Of a DNA stretch of 64,000 nt, positions 55,395 to 62,712 are shown one piece after another. The stretch lies in assembly GCF_016907795.1 (NCBI RefSeq), contig NZ_JAFBCR010000001.1, positions 2,232,001-2,296,000 on the forward strand. Reading direction: 5' to 3'. The position numbers and the translations under genes were made by a program. This DNA comes from Kocuria palustris (GTDB lineage: Bacteria; Actinomycetota; Actinomycetes; Actinomycetales; Micrococcaceae). Every line of letters begins with the position of its first letter. Positions within the stretch are counted from its first letter, which is position 1. The notes beneath the pieces were generated by a model. The model worked only from the letters and a program-made list of their open reading frames with translations. It was not told where the DNA came from and did not search any database.

Positions 55395-55429
55395 CTTGGA
55401 AAGTAACGTTCTGAGAGTTAATATCCAAG
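55395..55429. promoter_or_regulatory. abiE promoter inside an inverted-repeat operator
   Basis: TTGGAA (55396-55401) and TAATAT (55419-55424) form a promoter with an ideal 17-bp spacer, and the ATG follows 6 nt after the -10. The promoter lies inside an inverted repeat: CTTGGAAAGTAAC (55395-55407) and GTTAATATCCAAG (55417-55429) are complementary at 11 of 13 positions around 9 nt. A bound repressor would block RNA polymerase. Confidence 0.8.
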
Positions 55430-55430
55430 C

Positions 55431-56450
55431 ATGAAGCAGGGTGAAGCTCTTCTGGCTCTCGACGAGCTCGTGGCTGCCCAGTGGGGGCTCGTGACGTCAG
55501 CTCAGGCCCGCGCTGCCGGCGTGCCAGCGATGACCCTGTCCCGCCTGGTCAAAGGCGGGCACCTGGTCCGCGTGGCTCACGGGGTCTACCGGGACGGCGG
55601 GGCGTCGGCCCCAGAGCACGAGGAGCTGCGGGCAGCCTGGCTGGCCACCGAGCCTGCCGACCCGGCATGGCGGCGGCTGCAGAACCGCCCCTGGGGTGCT
55701 GTGGTCTCCGGTGCCTCAGCTGCGGTCGTGCACGGCATCGCGGACTTCCGGCCGGTGGCCATGGAGCTCACGGTGGCCGGTCGCAAGCAGACGCAGCGTC
55801 GAGACCTCCGGTACCGCTGCCGCGAGCTGCCCGCCCAGGACGTGACGCTTCGCGACGGTCTGCCGGTGACAACCCGCGAGCGCACCATCGCGGACCTCGT
55901 CGAGGCACGGGAGGACCTGAGCACCGTCGCCGATGCGCTCAGGGACGCTGTGCGCCGATCCGAGCTGGACACGGAGCGGCTGACTCAGCTCCTGGCGCCG
56001 CTGGCTGCACGCAACGGTCACGCGGCCGGCGATGGAGAAGGTCTGCTGGATGACCTGCTGAGTCTGGCAGGGCTGGATCTGGAGACGACGGCTGCAGAGA
56101 TCGCCGCAGTGCCGGCGCTCGGAAACATGGTCATTGCGAATCGAGCGTGGACCGAAGCGACGCGTCGCATGACCGAGATGATGGAAGAGTCCATGGCGCA
56201 AGCTTTCCCGGGGCACCAGTACGAGGCGGCAATCAGATCCGCTGTGCGGGCCTCGGCCGAGGCGATGGCCCCGGTGCGAGCAGCTCGTCTCGAGATCCAG
56301 CGATCGATGCAGCCTGTGCTGGCACAGCTGCGGGATGTGCAGGCGGCCGGAGCGCTCGCGCGTTCGAAGGCGGTCCAGGAGCTGGTTGGGCAGCCCATTG
56401 CGGGCCGATCGCCGGAGGAGCGCGGTCCACAGCCGCCTGAGGACGAATAG
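55431..56450 (+). CDS. abiEi: AbiEi-type antitoxin of an abortive infection module
   Basis: This 339-residue protein is an AbiEi family antitoxin. Residues about 8-55 form a winged helix (ALDELVAAQWGLVTSAQARAAGVPAMTLSRLVKGGHLVRVAHGVY), the domain with which such antitoxins bind their own promoter. Residues about 80-190 are the AbiEi middle region (SGASAAVVHGIADF, LPVTTRERTIADLVEAREDL). The C-terminal 130 residues are helical and variable. In type IV AbiE systems the antitoxin counters the toxin without binding it and represses the operon. The toxin gene follows after 8 bp. Base composition is less GC-rich than that of the neighbours, mainly in its second half. Confidence 0.9.
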   Translation: MKQGEALLALDELVAAQWGLVTSAQARAAGVPAMTLSRLVKGGHLVRVAHGVYRDGGASAPEHEELRAAWLATEPADPAWRRLQNRPWGAVVSGASAAVVHGIADFRPVAMELTVAGRKQTQRRDLRYRCRELPAQDVTLRDGLPVTTRERTIADLVEAREDLSTVADALRDAVRRSELDTERLTQLLAPLAARNGHAAGDGEGLLDDLLSLAGLDLETTAAEIAAVPALGNMVIANRAWTEATRRMTEMMEESMAQAFPGHQYEAAIRSAVRASAEAMAPVRAARLEIQRSMQPVLAQLRDVQAAGALARSKAVQELVGQPIAGRSPEERGPQPPEDE

Positions 56451-56458
56451 CCGAGGTC

Positions 56459-57394
56459 ATGAGTCAAGAGCGCTATTCATCCCCACGGGCCGTCGAGGCG
56501 GCCATCAAGAGCGCCGCGCAGAAGGCTCATGCGGAAGACCCGTCGCTGGATGTGGCTGAGCGCATTCGCTTGGAGTACTTCGATCGCTTCCTGAGCAGGA
56601 TCTTCGCTTCGCCCGACGATGACAGATGGGTCCTCAAAGGAGGTGCGAGTCTGCTCGCCCGGGTCGCATCGGCCAGATCGACAACTGACATCGACCTTCT
56701 CCGGCGCGGCGTCACGCTCGATGCGGCCGTGGAAGAGCTGAGGAAACAGGCAGAGACGGAGATCGACGACCTCTTCATGTTCGAATACGTCGGCAGGACC
56801 ACGGCCCTCGAAGGGACTCAACAGGTCTACACAGAGGGCTGCCGGGTCACCTTCGACGTGTACATCGGCGCCACCGGCAAGGGCTCCATCCATGTCGACC
56901 TCGTCGTAGGAGCTGTCATCACGGACGAGACAGAAAGCAGAAGGCCGGCTCATTCACTCGGGATCCAGAGGCTTCCCCACGCGAGCGACTATCGGCTCTA
57001 TCCGCTGACAGATCAGATCGCGGACAAGGTCTGCGCCACGCTGTCGCTCTATCAGGGGAGGCCTTCGAGCCGTGAGAAGGACCTGGTCGACCTGGTGCTC
57101 ATCGCCACGACGCAGAGCATCGCCGGAGAGAGGCTGGAGCGCGCACTGACCAGGGAGGCGGCAGTCCGTGGACTCGTTCTCCCGGAGCACTTCACGGTGC
57201 CGGGCAGCTGGGGCCCGAGATACGCGAAGCTCGCAAAGAGTGTGCCTGCATGTCGAGATCACACGGACGTCCACGTGGCCCAGGACCTGGTGCGTCAGCT
57301 CATCGATCCGGCCGTCGCGCGCCTGACAGCGTCGGCGCGGTGGGACCCAGAGAGTCTCGCGTGGACGGGGACTCAGAGCTCAACGGCCGGATGA
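56459..57394 (+). CDS. abiEii: AbiEii-type nucleotidyltransferase toxin
   Basis: This 311-residue protein is an AbiEii family nucleotidyltransferase, the toxin half of the module. Motif I is KGGASLLAR (K60, G61, G62), followed by RSTTDIDLL with the metal-binding D77 and D79, and PLTDQIADKVCATLSLY with the conserved lysine region. Family toxins transfer nucleotides to RNA, including tRNA acceptor ends, and stop growth during phage infection. The sequence is visibly poorer in GC than the surroundings, a sign of transfer. The last 15 bases overlap the end of the convergent rmuC gene. A lone -3 nt RBS is not seen, so coupling to abiEi is likely. Confidence 0.93.
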   Translation: MSQERYSSPRAVEAAIKSAAQKAHAEDPSLDVAERIRLEYFDRFLSRIFASPDDDRWVLKGGASLLARVASARSTTDIDLLRRGVTLDAAVEELRKQAETEIDDLFMFEYVGRTTALEGTQQVYTEGCRVTFDVYIGATGKGSIHVDLVVGAVITDETESRRPAHSLGIQRLPHASDYRLYPLTDQIADKVCATLSLYQGRPSSREKDLVDLVLIATTQSIAGERLERALTREAAVRGLVLPEHFTVPGSWGPRYAKLAKSVPACRDHTDVHVAQDLVRQLIDPAVARLTASARWDPESLAWTGTQSSTAG

Positions 57395-58624
57395 GTCATG
57401 CGATTCCTGGGTATCTGCCAGCAGCTCCGGGGCGGTGATCGCTCGCGGGGTGGACTCGACCGTGGCCGTCTCCAGGCGGTCGTCGGCCGGTGCCGTGACA
57501 TCCAGGTCGTTGAGCCGACGAGCCGTGGGCAGCACGCGGGTCTCGAGCGAGCCCACGAGCTTGTTGTAGCTCTCCACGGAACGGCGGATGGACCCGCCCA
57601 TGGCGCTGAGGTGCCCGCCCACGGTGCCGAGCCGGTCGTAGAGGTCCCGCGACAGCTGCAGCAGCTGCGAGGCGTCCTGGGCCAGCGACTCCTGGCGCCA
57701 GGAGAAGGCGACCGCCTTGAGCGAGGCCAGCAGGGACACCGGCGACACCAGGGCCACGCTGCGCGCCGCAGCATGATCCAGCAGCGAGGGATCCGCCTCC
57801 AGCGCGGCCGACAGCGCCGACTCCACGGGCACGAAGCACAGCACGAGCTCGGGGGAGCCGACGGTCGAGGTCCAGTACTTCTTGGAGCCCAGGGCGTCCA
57901 CGTGCGCTCGCAGGGCATCGGCATGGCCCTTGAGCAGCTTGGTCCGGGCGGCGAGGGTCTGCTCCGAGCCGTCGTGGCCGAGGTCCTGGGCGCGCAGGTA
58001 CGAGGTCATGGGGGCCTTGGCATCCACGATCAGCCGCTGCCCCCCGGGCAGCTTCACGACCATGTCCGGACGGTGCGCGCCGTCCTCGGTCTGCACGTGG
58101 ACCTGCTCCTGGAAGTCGACGTGGCGCAGCATCCCCGCGGCCTCCACCACGCGGCGCAGCTGGACCTCGCCCCAGGTGCCGCGGGCGGAGTTGGAGCGCA
58201 GGGATCCGGCCAGTGTTCCCGTGACGCGCTGCAGCTCGGCGTCCGCTTCCCGCGCCTGTTCGAGCGCCCGGGAAACCTCCCCGAACTGCTGCGAGCGATC
58301 CTTCTCCAGCCGGGTCACGTGCTCCTGGACCCCGCGCAGCCGATCGGCCAGCGGCGCCAGTGCGGTGAGGACGTCCTGGTCCTGGGCGGAGCGCTCCTCC
58401 AGCGCCGCCACGCGCTCCGTCTGCAGCCGGGAGCTCTCCTGGGCCGCAGCAAGGCGGCGCTGCAGCTCGGCGTTGTCCTGCCGCATGCTCTCGAGCTCCC
58501 GGGCGTCCGCTCCACCGGCCGCACGACGGGAGGCCAGCAGCCAGCCCACGGCCAGCCCGGCCACCGCACCCGCGACGAAGAGCAGCAGGGGGAGGACGAT
58601 GCCGAGCGAGGAGGTCTGTTCCAT
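57380..58624 (-). CDS. rmuC: RmuC family DNA recombination protein
   Basis: This 414-residue protein has an N-terminal membrane helix (residues about 6-30, LGIVLPLLLFVAGAVAGLAVGWLLA), a coiled coil to about residue 130, and the RmuC domain with a PD-(D/E)XK nuclease-like core (SARGTWGEVQLRRVVEAAGM, HRPDMVVKLPGGQRLIVDAKAPM). RmuC proteins limit inversions between short repeats, through an unknown mechanism. The ATG at 58624 is preceded by GAATCT at 7 nt. Its 3' end overlaps the toxin gene, so the AbiE module inserted tightly or the C terminus was altered. Confidence 0.93.
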   Translation of the reverse strand: MEQTSSLGIVLPLLLFVAGAVAGLAVGWLLASRRAAGGADARELESMRQDNAELQRRLAAAQESSRLQTERVAALEERSAQDQDVLTALAPLADRLRGVQEHVTRLEKDRSQQFGEVSRALEQAREADAELQRVTGTLAGSLRSNSARGTWGEVQLRRVVEAAGMLRHVDFQEQVHVQTEDGAHRPDMVVKLPGGQRLIVDAKAPMTSYLRAQDLGHDGSEQTLAARTKLLKGHADALRAHVDALGSKKYWTSTVGSPELVLCFVPVESALSAALEADPSLLDHAAARSVALVSPVSLLASLKAVAFSWRQESLAQDASQLLQLSRDLYDRLGTVGGHLSAMGGSIRRSVESYNKLVGSLETRVLPTARRLNDLDVTAPADDRLETATVESTPRAITAPELLADTQESHDSSGR

Positions 58625-58656
58625 GCGACTCAGATTCTCAACCCTCTCCGACAGCA

Positions 58657-58690
58657 CAGCGCGGCCCCGTCCTCAGACGGAGCCGCGCTG
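58657..58690 (-). terminator. hairpin terminator after lipoprotein gene
   Basis: CAGCGCGGC (58657-58665) pairs with 58682-58690, and inside CCGTC (58667-58671) pairs with GACGG (58676-58680) with one mismatch between. It lies 20 bp downstream of the minus-strand lipoprotein gene. Confidence 0.8.
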
Positions 58691-58710
58691 CGACGAGAGC
58701 CCTCAGTCGG

Positions 58711-59385
58711 TCAGAGGCTCCACTCCCAGCCGCCACCTGCGCCTGCAGGTTCGAAGATCAGAGTGCCCGAGTTCTCCGGGATGTCGAGGATGAGTGAACC
58801 AGCGACATTCTCCTTCGGCCCGATATCGGAGGGGATGGCTTCGGCTCCCTCGAGGCAGCCGAAGGTGGGGCCGGTGGCGATCTCATTTGCCGTGTGACCG
58901 GAAGAATCAACGAACTTCCACTGGAAGGGGGTGAAGGAGAACGAGTCAATGTAGAAGGCTTCCTCCAGGGCCTCAGTGGAACCAGTGGTTGCCTCGATGT
59001 CGACCTTCACGAACGAACCGTTCTCCGGGCCCTCTGCATACGCGTTAGTGCACTGGAAGTCAGTCTGGATGTCGGTCACCGTGAAGTCGACGACCGGGTC
59101 ACCCGACGGGGTGGTGAGGCCGGCTTCGTCGCCGACCTCCTTGGAGATGTTGCCGCGGTCAGTGCGCTCCGGATCGTCCGATGACGATGCGGAGTCCTCC
59201 TCGGCTTCGGACGACGATTCCGTGGAGGACTGGTCCTCGGCTGGAACCGTCTGCGTGACCGTCACGGTCTCGGGAGCCGCCTGCTCGGCGGAGTCGTCGG
59301 ATGCCTCAGGGGTGCAGGCGGCCAGGGCCAGGGCCAGGGCCAGAGCGAGCGTGCCGAGGGCAAGGGCAGGGGAGCGACGGGACAA
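58711..59385 (-). CDS. lipoprotein, DUF4352-like
   Basis: This 224-residue protein has a lipoprotein signal with an L-A repeat and the lipobox LALAAC. A linker of about 60 residues rich in E, S, T and D follows. The C-terminal part (about 75-224) resembles the DUF4352 immunoglobulin-like domain (VVDFTVTDIQTDFQCTNAYAEGPENGSFVKVDIEATTGS and SLILDIPENSGTLIFEP). The TTG at 59385 with GGAGG 6 nt upstream is the only suitable start. It is less GC-rich than its neighbours. A broken duplicate lies directly upstream. Function unknown. Confidence 0.85.
   Translation of the reverse strand: MSRRSPALALGTLALALALALAACTPEASDDSAEQAAPETVTVTQTVPAEDQSSTESSSEAEEDSASSSDDPERTDRGNISKEVGDEAGLTTPSGDPVVDFTVTDIQTDFQCTNAYAEGPENGSFVKVDIEATTGSTEALEEAFYIDSFSFTPFQWKFVDSSGHTANEIATGPTFGCLEGAEAIPSDIGPKENVAGSLILDIPENSGTLIFEPAGAGGGWEWSL
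59321..59344 (-). repeat. hexanucleotide tandem repeat in signal peptide
   Basis: The unit GCCAGG (plus strand) is repeated about four times and encodes the alternating L-A run of the lipoprotein signal peptide. Unit gain or loss would keep the frame and change signal length by two residues. Confidence 0.7.
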
Positions 59386-59435
59386 GAAGTGCCTCCAGAT
59401 CTGGGGAATCAGCCGATTCTCAGGCTGCTCCCTAG

Positions 59436-59441
59436 ATCTTA
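59436..59441 (-). promoter_or_regulatory. -10 hexamer TAAGAT for lipoprotein gene
   Basis: On the minus strand TAAGAT lies 39 nt before GGAGG. The broken duplicate has TATGAT at exactly the same distance, which supports both. Confidence 0.55.
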
Positions 59442-59465
59442 GAAGTCGCTGTGTGAATACGCATC

Positions 59466-60022
59466 TTATTGAGGAGGTGCGCAGACGGCCTTCTTGGCCA
59501 GCGAGGGGCCCATCACCCGCGCATCACCGTGGGCAGTGCGCACCGCGGTAGCCGCCTGCTCCTCGGCGGAGCCGCCGCTCGCCGTGATGTCGAGCCTGAC
59601 GAAGTAGGTCTCCTCCGAGTCGGCAGTGTCTGCCGAGCCGGCCGCGCGGACGGCGGTGCATGTGTAGTCGGGCTCGAGGCCCGTCACGGTGAAGGTCAGC
59701 GCATCCTGACCGGAGGGGGCGATCAGGCGCGCCTCCTCGCCGACCTGCTTGGGGATGTTGCCCCGCGAGGTGAGATTCTCGGTCTCCTCCTGCTGCGGGG
59801 CCTCCGGGCTCGCGGAGGATCATCTGAGGAGGTGTCCTCCGTCGGCTCCGCAGATTCCTCGGCGGGCGCCGCCCGCGTGACGGTCTCGGTTTCCGTCTCC
59901 GTGGCTGTCTCGGTCACGGTCTCGGGGGCGGGCTGCTCGGTCTTGTCATCGGAGCCGCAGGCGGACAGTGTCAGCGCCAGGGCGAGTGCAGTGAGGGGCA
60001 GGGCGGGGGAGCGGCGTGTCTA
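59466..60022 (-). pseudogene. broken lipoprotein duplicate joined to a response-regulator fragment
   Basis: The first part mirrors the lipoprotein gene at 58711-59385: a signal peptide reading RRSPALPLTALALALTLSACGSDD, an acidic linker, and then, in another frame, GNIPKQVGEEARLIAPSG matching GNISKEVGDEAGLTTPSG. Three lesions are visible. The start codon position is TAG (60020-60022) where the intact copy has TTG, the frame is broken near 59816-59824, and after GGSAEEQ the sequence continues as AATAVRTAHGDARVMGPSLAKK, closely similar to AAAVRTVHGGGRVIDPSLAEE of the response regulator at 60128-60742. It is a degenerate duplicate with a recombined 3' end. Confidence 0.85.
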
Positions 60023-60071
60023 GGGAGCCTCCAGATCGAGGTGCTCAGCCTGCTGATGAGCTGCTGACTGG

Positions 60072-60077
60072 ATCATA
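60072..60077 (-). promoter_or_regulatory. -10 hexamer TATGAT of the broken duplicate
   Basis: On the minus strand TATGAT lies 39 nt before GGAGG (60028-60032), the same layout as in the intact paralogue. Confidence 0.5.
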
Positions 60078-60127
60078 GGAGGCGGTCGTGGGCTGGCGCA
60101 CTTATGACGATGCGGGGAGGGGGCCTT

Positions 60128-60742
60128 CTAGAGCCACCCGTTGTCCTGCGCCGCCCGTGCTGCCGCGGCGCGATTGGCCGTATGCGTCTTGCCGATCGCC
60201 GAGGACAGGTGGTTGCGCACCGTGCCCTGGGACAGGTGAAGGCGGGCGGCCATCTCCTTCACGGAGGCGCCGTCAAGGGCGATGCGCAGGACGTCGCGTT
60301 CGCGCTCGGTCAGAGGGCTGCCGCCGGTGATCAGCGATTCCTCGGCCAGGGAGGGGTCGATCACGCGCCCGCCGCCGTGGACGGTGCGCACCGCGGCGGC
60401 AAGCTGCTCGGCGGGTGTGTCCTTGACGACAAATCCGCTCGCCCCGGCCTCCAGCGCCCGGCGCAGGTACCCGGGGCGCCCGAACGTGGTGACGATGAGG
60501 CTGCGGCACCCGATCCCCGCGTCCCGCAGGGCGGCGGCGGTCTCGATGCCGTCGAGCCCGGGCATCTCGATGTCCAGCAGCGCCACGTCGGCCCGGTGCT
60601 CGCGCGCCAGGTCCACGACCTCCGTTCCCGAGCCAGTCTGGGCCACGATCTCCAGGTCCCCCTCGAGCGCCAGCAGCGCGGCCAGGGCGCCGCGGACCAG
60701 CGCCTGGTCATCGGCCAGCAGCAGGCGGATCTTCTCGGTCAT
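60128..60742 (-). CDS. NarL/LuxR-type response regulator
   Basis: This 204-residue regulator has a receiver domain (residues 1-120) with the phosphorylation site D57 in ALLDIEMPGLDG, acidic D11/D12 and K in VVKDTPAEQ, and a C-terminal LuxR-type helix-turn-helix (residues about 140-200: LTERERDVLRIALDGASVKEMAARLHLSQGTVRNHLSSAIGK). Its start overlaps the end of the histidine kinase gene by 4 bases, so they form a coupled pair. The target is probably the ABC exporter operon it belongs to; a dyad lies upstream of that operon at 63711-63739. Confidence 0.96.
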   Translation of the reverse strand: MTEKIRLLLADDQALVRGALAALLALEGDLEIVAQTGSGTEVVDLAREHRADVALLDIEMPGLDGIETAAALRDAGIGCRSLIVTTFGRPGYLRRALEAGASGFVVKDTPAEQLAAAVRTVHGGGRVIDPSLAEESLITGGSPLTERERDVLRIALDGASVKEMAARLHLSQGTVRNHLSSAIGKTHTANRAAAARAAQDNGWL

Positions 60743-61839
60743 GGCAGCCGCACTTCCAGTCGGGTTCCGGGTCGATCGGGGGAGGCGTCGGCGGCGCTGA
60801 GGATCAGCTCGCCGCCTGCCTGGCGCACGCGCTCGCGCATGCCGCGCAGGCCGTTGCCCGTGCCCGCGCCCGGATCGGTTCCGACGCCGTCGTCCTCCAC
60901 GACCAGTCTGCCGGGTCCGGCCTCCACCGTGCAGACGGTGGCCTGGGCATGGCGGATCACATTGGTCACGGCCTCGCGCAGGCACCAGGCCAGCAGGGTC
61001 TGCTGCCCGGCCGGCAGACCAGCAGGGCCGGGCAGCCGTGCCTCGATCTTGGCCGCGTCCAGGGCCGTGCGAGCCGTGCGCAGCTGCGCCGCCCACTCGG
61101 GGCTGTGAAGCCCGCCGACGGCCTGCCGCACCTCACCGGCGGCCTCGCGGGACAGGGCGAGCACCTCGTCGAGCTCGGCGATCGCGCGCTGCGGGTCGCG
61201 CTCCACCATCCGGCGAGCGAGCTCGGTCTTGACCGTGATGACGGTCAGCGAGTGCCCCAGCAGGTCGTGGACGTCGCGTCCCAGCGATTCCCGCTGCTGT
61301 GCCAGGCGCAGCTGCTCGGCCAGGTCGCGTGTGCGCTCCTCGCGGTCGATCACGGAGGCCAGCACGGCCATCAGCACCGAGGACGTGGCGATGACCGGGA
61401 CGGCCCAGAACAGGTGCTGAGGCCACACCCAGATCAGCAGGGCCGCCGTCAGCGCGTCGAGCACCAGGATCCACATCACGCGGGCGCGCACCGAGGGGAG
61501 GCGGAATGCGAGCAGCGCCACCAGGAAGGGGAAGCACCCCAGCACCGACCCGCCCAGCAAGGGGGTCAGCAGGGCGAGGCACAGAGTCAGACCGAACAGC
61601 CACATGAGGGTGGCCGGGATGCGCGGCAGGCGGCTCAGGGCGCCCGGCTCCCACCAGGACAGGACGTAGACGACGGCGAAGAGCAGCAGGAGCCCGACGC
61701 CGACGGCCATGGCCGCCGGGCCGTGTGCGCTGCGCAGCAGACCGACCACGGGGAAGGCCAGGAAAATCAGCCAGATGGAGGCGTAGAGGGTCGATCCGAT
61801 GCGCTCGTCGCGCGTGGTCTCGACGGGGGAGATGGTCAT
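60739..61839 (-). CDS. sensor histidine kinase, HisKA_3 type
   Basis: This 366-residue membrane kinase has five or six N-terminal helices (residues about 20-150) without a large outer domain, so it probably senses the membrane or acts through the exporter. The phospho-acceptor H191 lies in ESLGRDVHDLLGHSLTVITVKTELARRM, typical of the NarX/DesK group, and the ATPase domain has an N box (REAVTNVIRHAQA) and GLRGMRERVRQAGGEL. Start and stop overlap the permease and response-regulator genes by 4 bases each. Partners of this kind often respond to cell-envelope stress. Confidence 0.95.
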   Translation of the reverse strand: MTISPVETTRDERIGSTLYASIWLIFLAFPVVGLLRSAHGPAAMAVGVGLLLLFAVVYVLSWWEPGALSRLPRIPATLMWLFGLTLCLALLTPLLGGSVLGCFPFLVALLAFRLPSVRARVMWILVLDALTAALLIWVWPQHLFWAVPVIATSSVLMAVLASVIDREERTRDLAEQLRLAQQRESLGRDVHDLLGHSLTVITVKTELARRMVERDPQRAIAELDEVLALSREAAGEVRQAVGGLHSPEWAAQLRTARTALDAAKIEARLPGPAGLPAGQQTLLAWCLREAVTNVIRHAQATVCTVEAGPGRLVVEDDGVGTDPGAGTGNGLRGMRERVRQAGGELILSAADASPDRPGTRLEVRLP

Positions 61840-62669
61840 GCCCGTGCCGTCGAGCGTCGGGCCGCCAGCAGGGTGGTGACGGCGAAGATCGCGGTCCAGG
61901 CGAGCACATTGACCAGAAGCCCCAGCAGGCTGTCCTCCTGTGCAGCGTTCATCCCGGTGGTCATCCCCTCCATCTGCGGCCACGACGCCAGTCCCTTCAG
62001 CCCGTACATGGGAGTGAACTTGGCGATCTCCAGCAGCGTGCCCGACAGCGGCATGAACAGATTGCCGAAGAACGCGAGCACCACGAGCATGCCCGAGGCG
62101 GCCCCGACGGCGGACTCCGAGCGGAAGAGCAGCCCGAAGGTCAGCCCGTAGAGCGCGAACATGGCCGAGGCCGCCACGGTGATCAGCCCGGTGGAGAACC
62201 AGATGCCGATCGGGCCGATGTCGGCGCCCGTCAGGGCAGCCACGATGAAGACGACGATCACCGGAAGCGCTGCGATGGCCAGCGCCACCAGGACCTTGGC
62301 GGCGGCGTACTCCGCCTGGCGCATGGGGGTCAGCCCGAGCAGCCGGCCCCATCCCTTGGAGCGCTCGACGGCTGCGGTGCCGGCGATGCTGGTCGTGGCC
62401 ACCGTGGCGCCGTAGACGGCCATGGAGACGGCGATCGTCCCTGCGACATTGCCTGAGCCGGCGGGGAAGTCGCCGAACTCCGTGAGGGCCCCGAACATCA
62501 GGTACAGCGCCGACGGCAGCACGATGACGAAGAACAGGCTCTCGACCATGCGCAGATTCCGTCGCAGGTCGTAGGCGGCGTAGCGCAGGACGGCCAGGAC
62601 GGGGCTGCGTCGAGCTGTGGAGACAGGCGAGGGCGCTGCCTGCGTGCCGTGTGCGGTGGAGGTGGTCAT
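61836..62669 (-). CDS. ABC-2 type exporter permease
   Basis: This 277-residue protein is a six-helix ABC-2 permease. After a polar N terminus, RYAAYDLRRNLRMVESLFFVIVLPSALYLMFGAL starts the domain, and AVERSKGWGRLLGLTPMRQAEYAAAKVLVALAIAALPVIVVF is the conserved cytosolic-loop region. The end is a typical W-T-A-I-F helix. GAAGGAG 8 nt before the ATG gives a good start. It lies 43 bp downstream of the ATPase gene and overlaps the kinase gene by 4 bases. Cargo is unknown; drugs, lipids or peptides are possible. Confidence 0.94.
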   Translation of the reverse strand: MTTSTAHGTQAAPSPVSTARRSPVLAVLRYAAYDLRRNLRMVESLFFVIVLPSALYLMFGALTEFGDFPAGSGNVAGTIAVSMAVYGATVATTSIAGTAAVERSKGWGRLLGLTPMRQAEYAAAKVLVALAIAALPVIVVFIVAALTGADIGPIGIWFSTGLITVAASAMFALYGLTFGLLFRSESAVGAASGMLVVLAFFGNLFMPLSGTLLEIAKFTPMYGLKGLASWPQMEGMTTGMNAAQEDSLLGLLVNVLAWTAIFAVTTLLAARRSTARA

Positions 62670-62712
62670 GACGAGGGCTCCTTCATGCGGGTGGACGGCT
62701 GTCCGGGGACGC

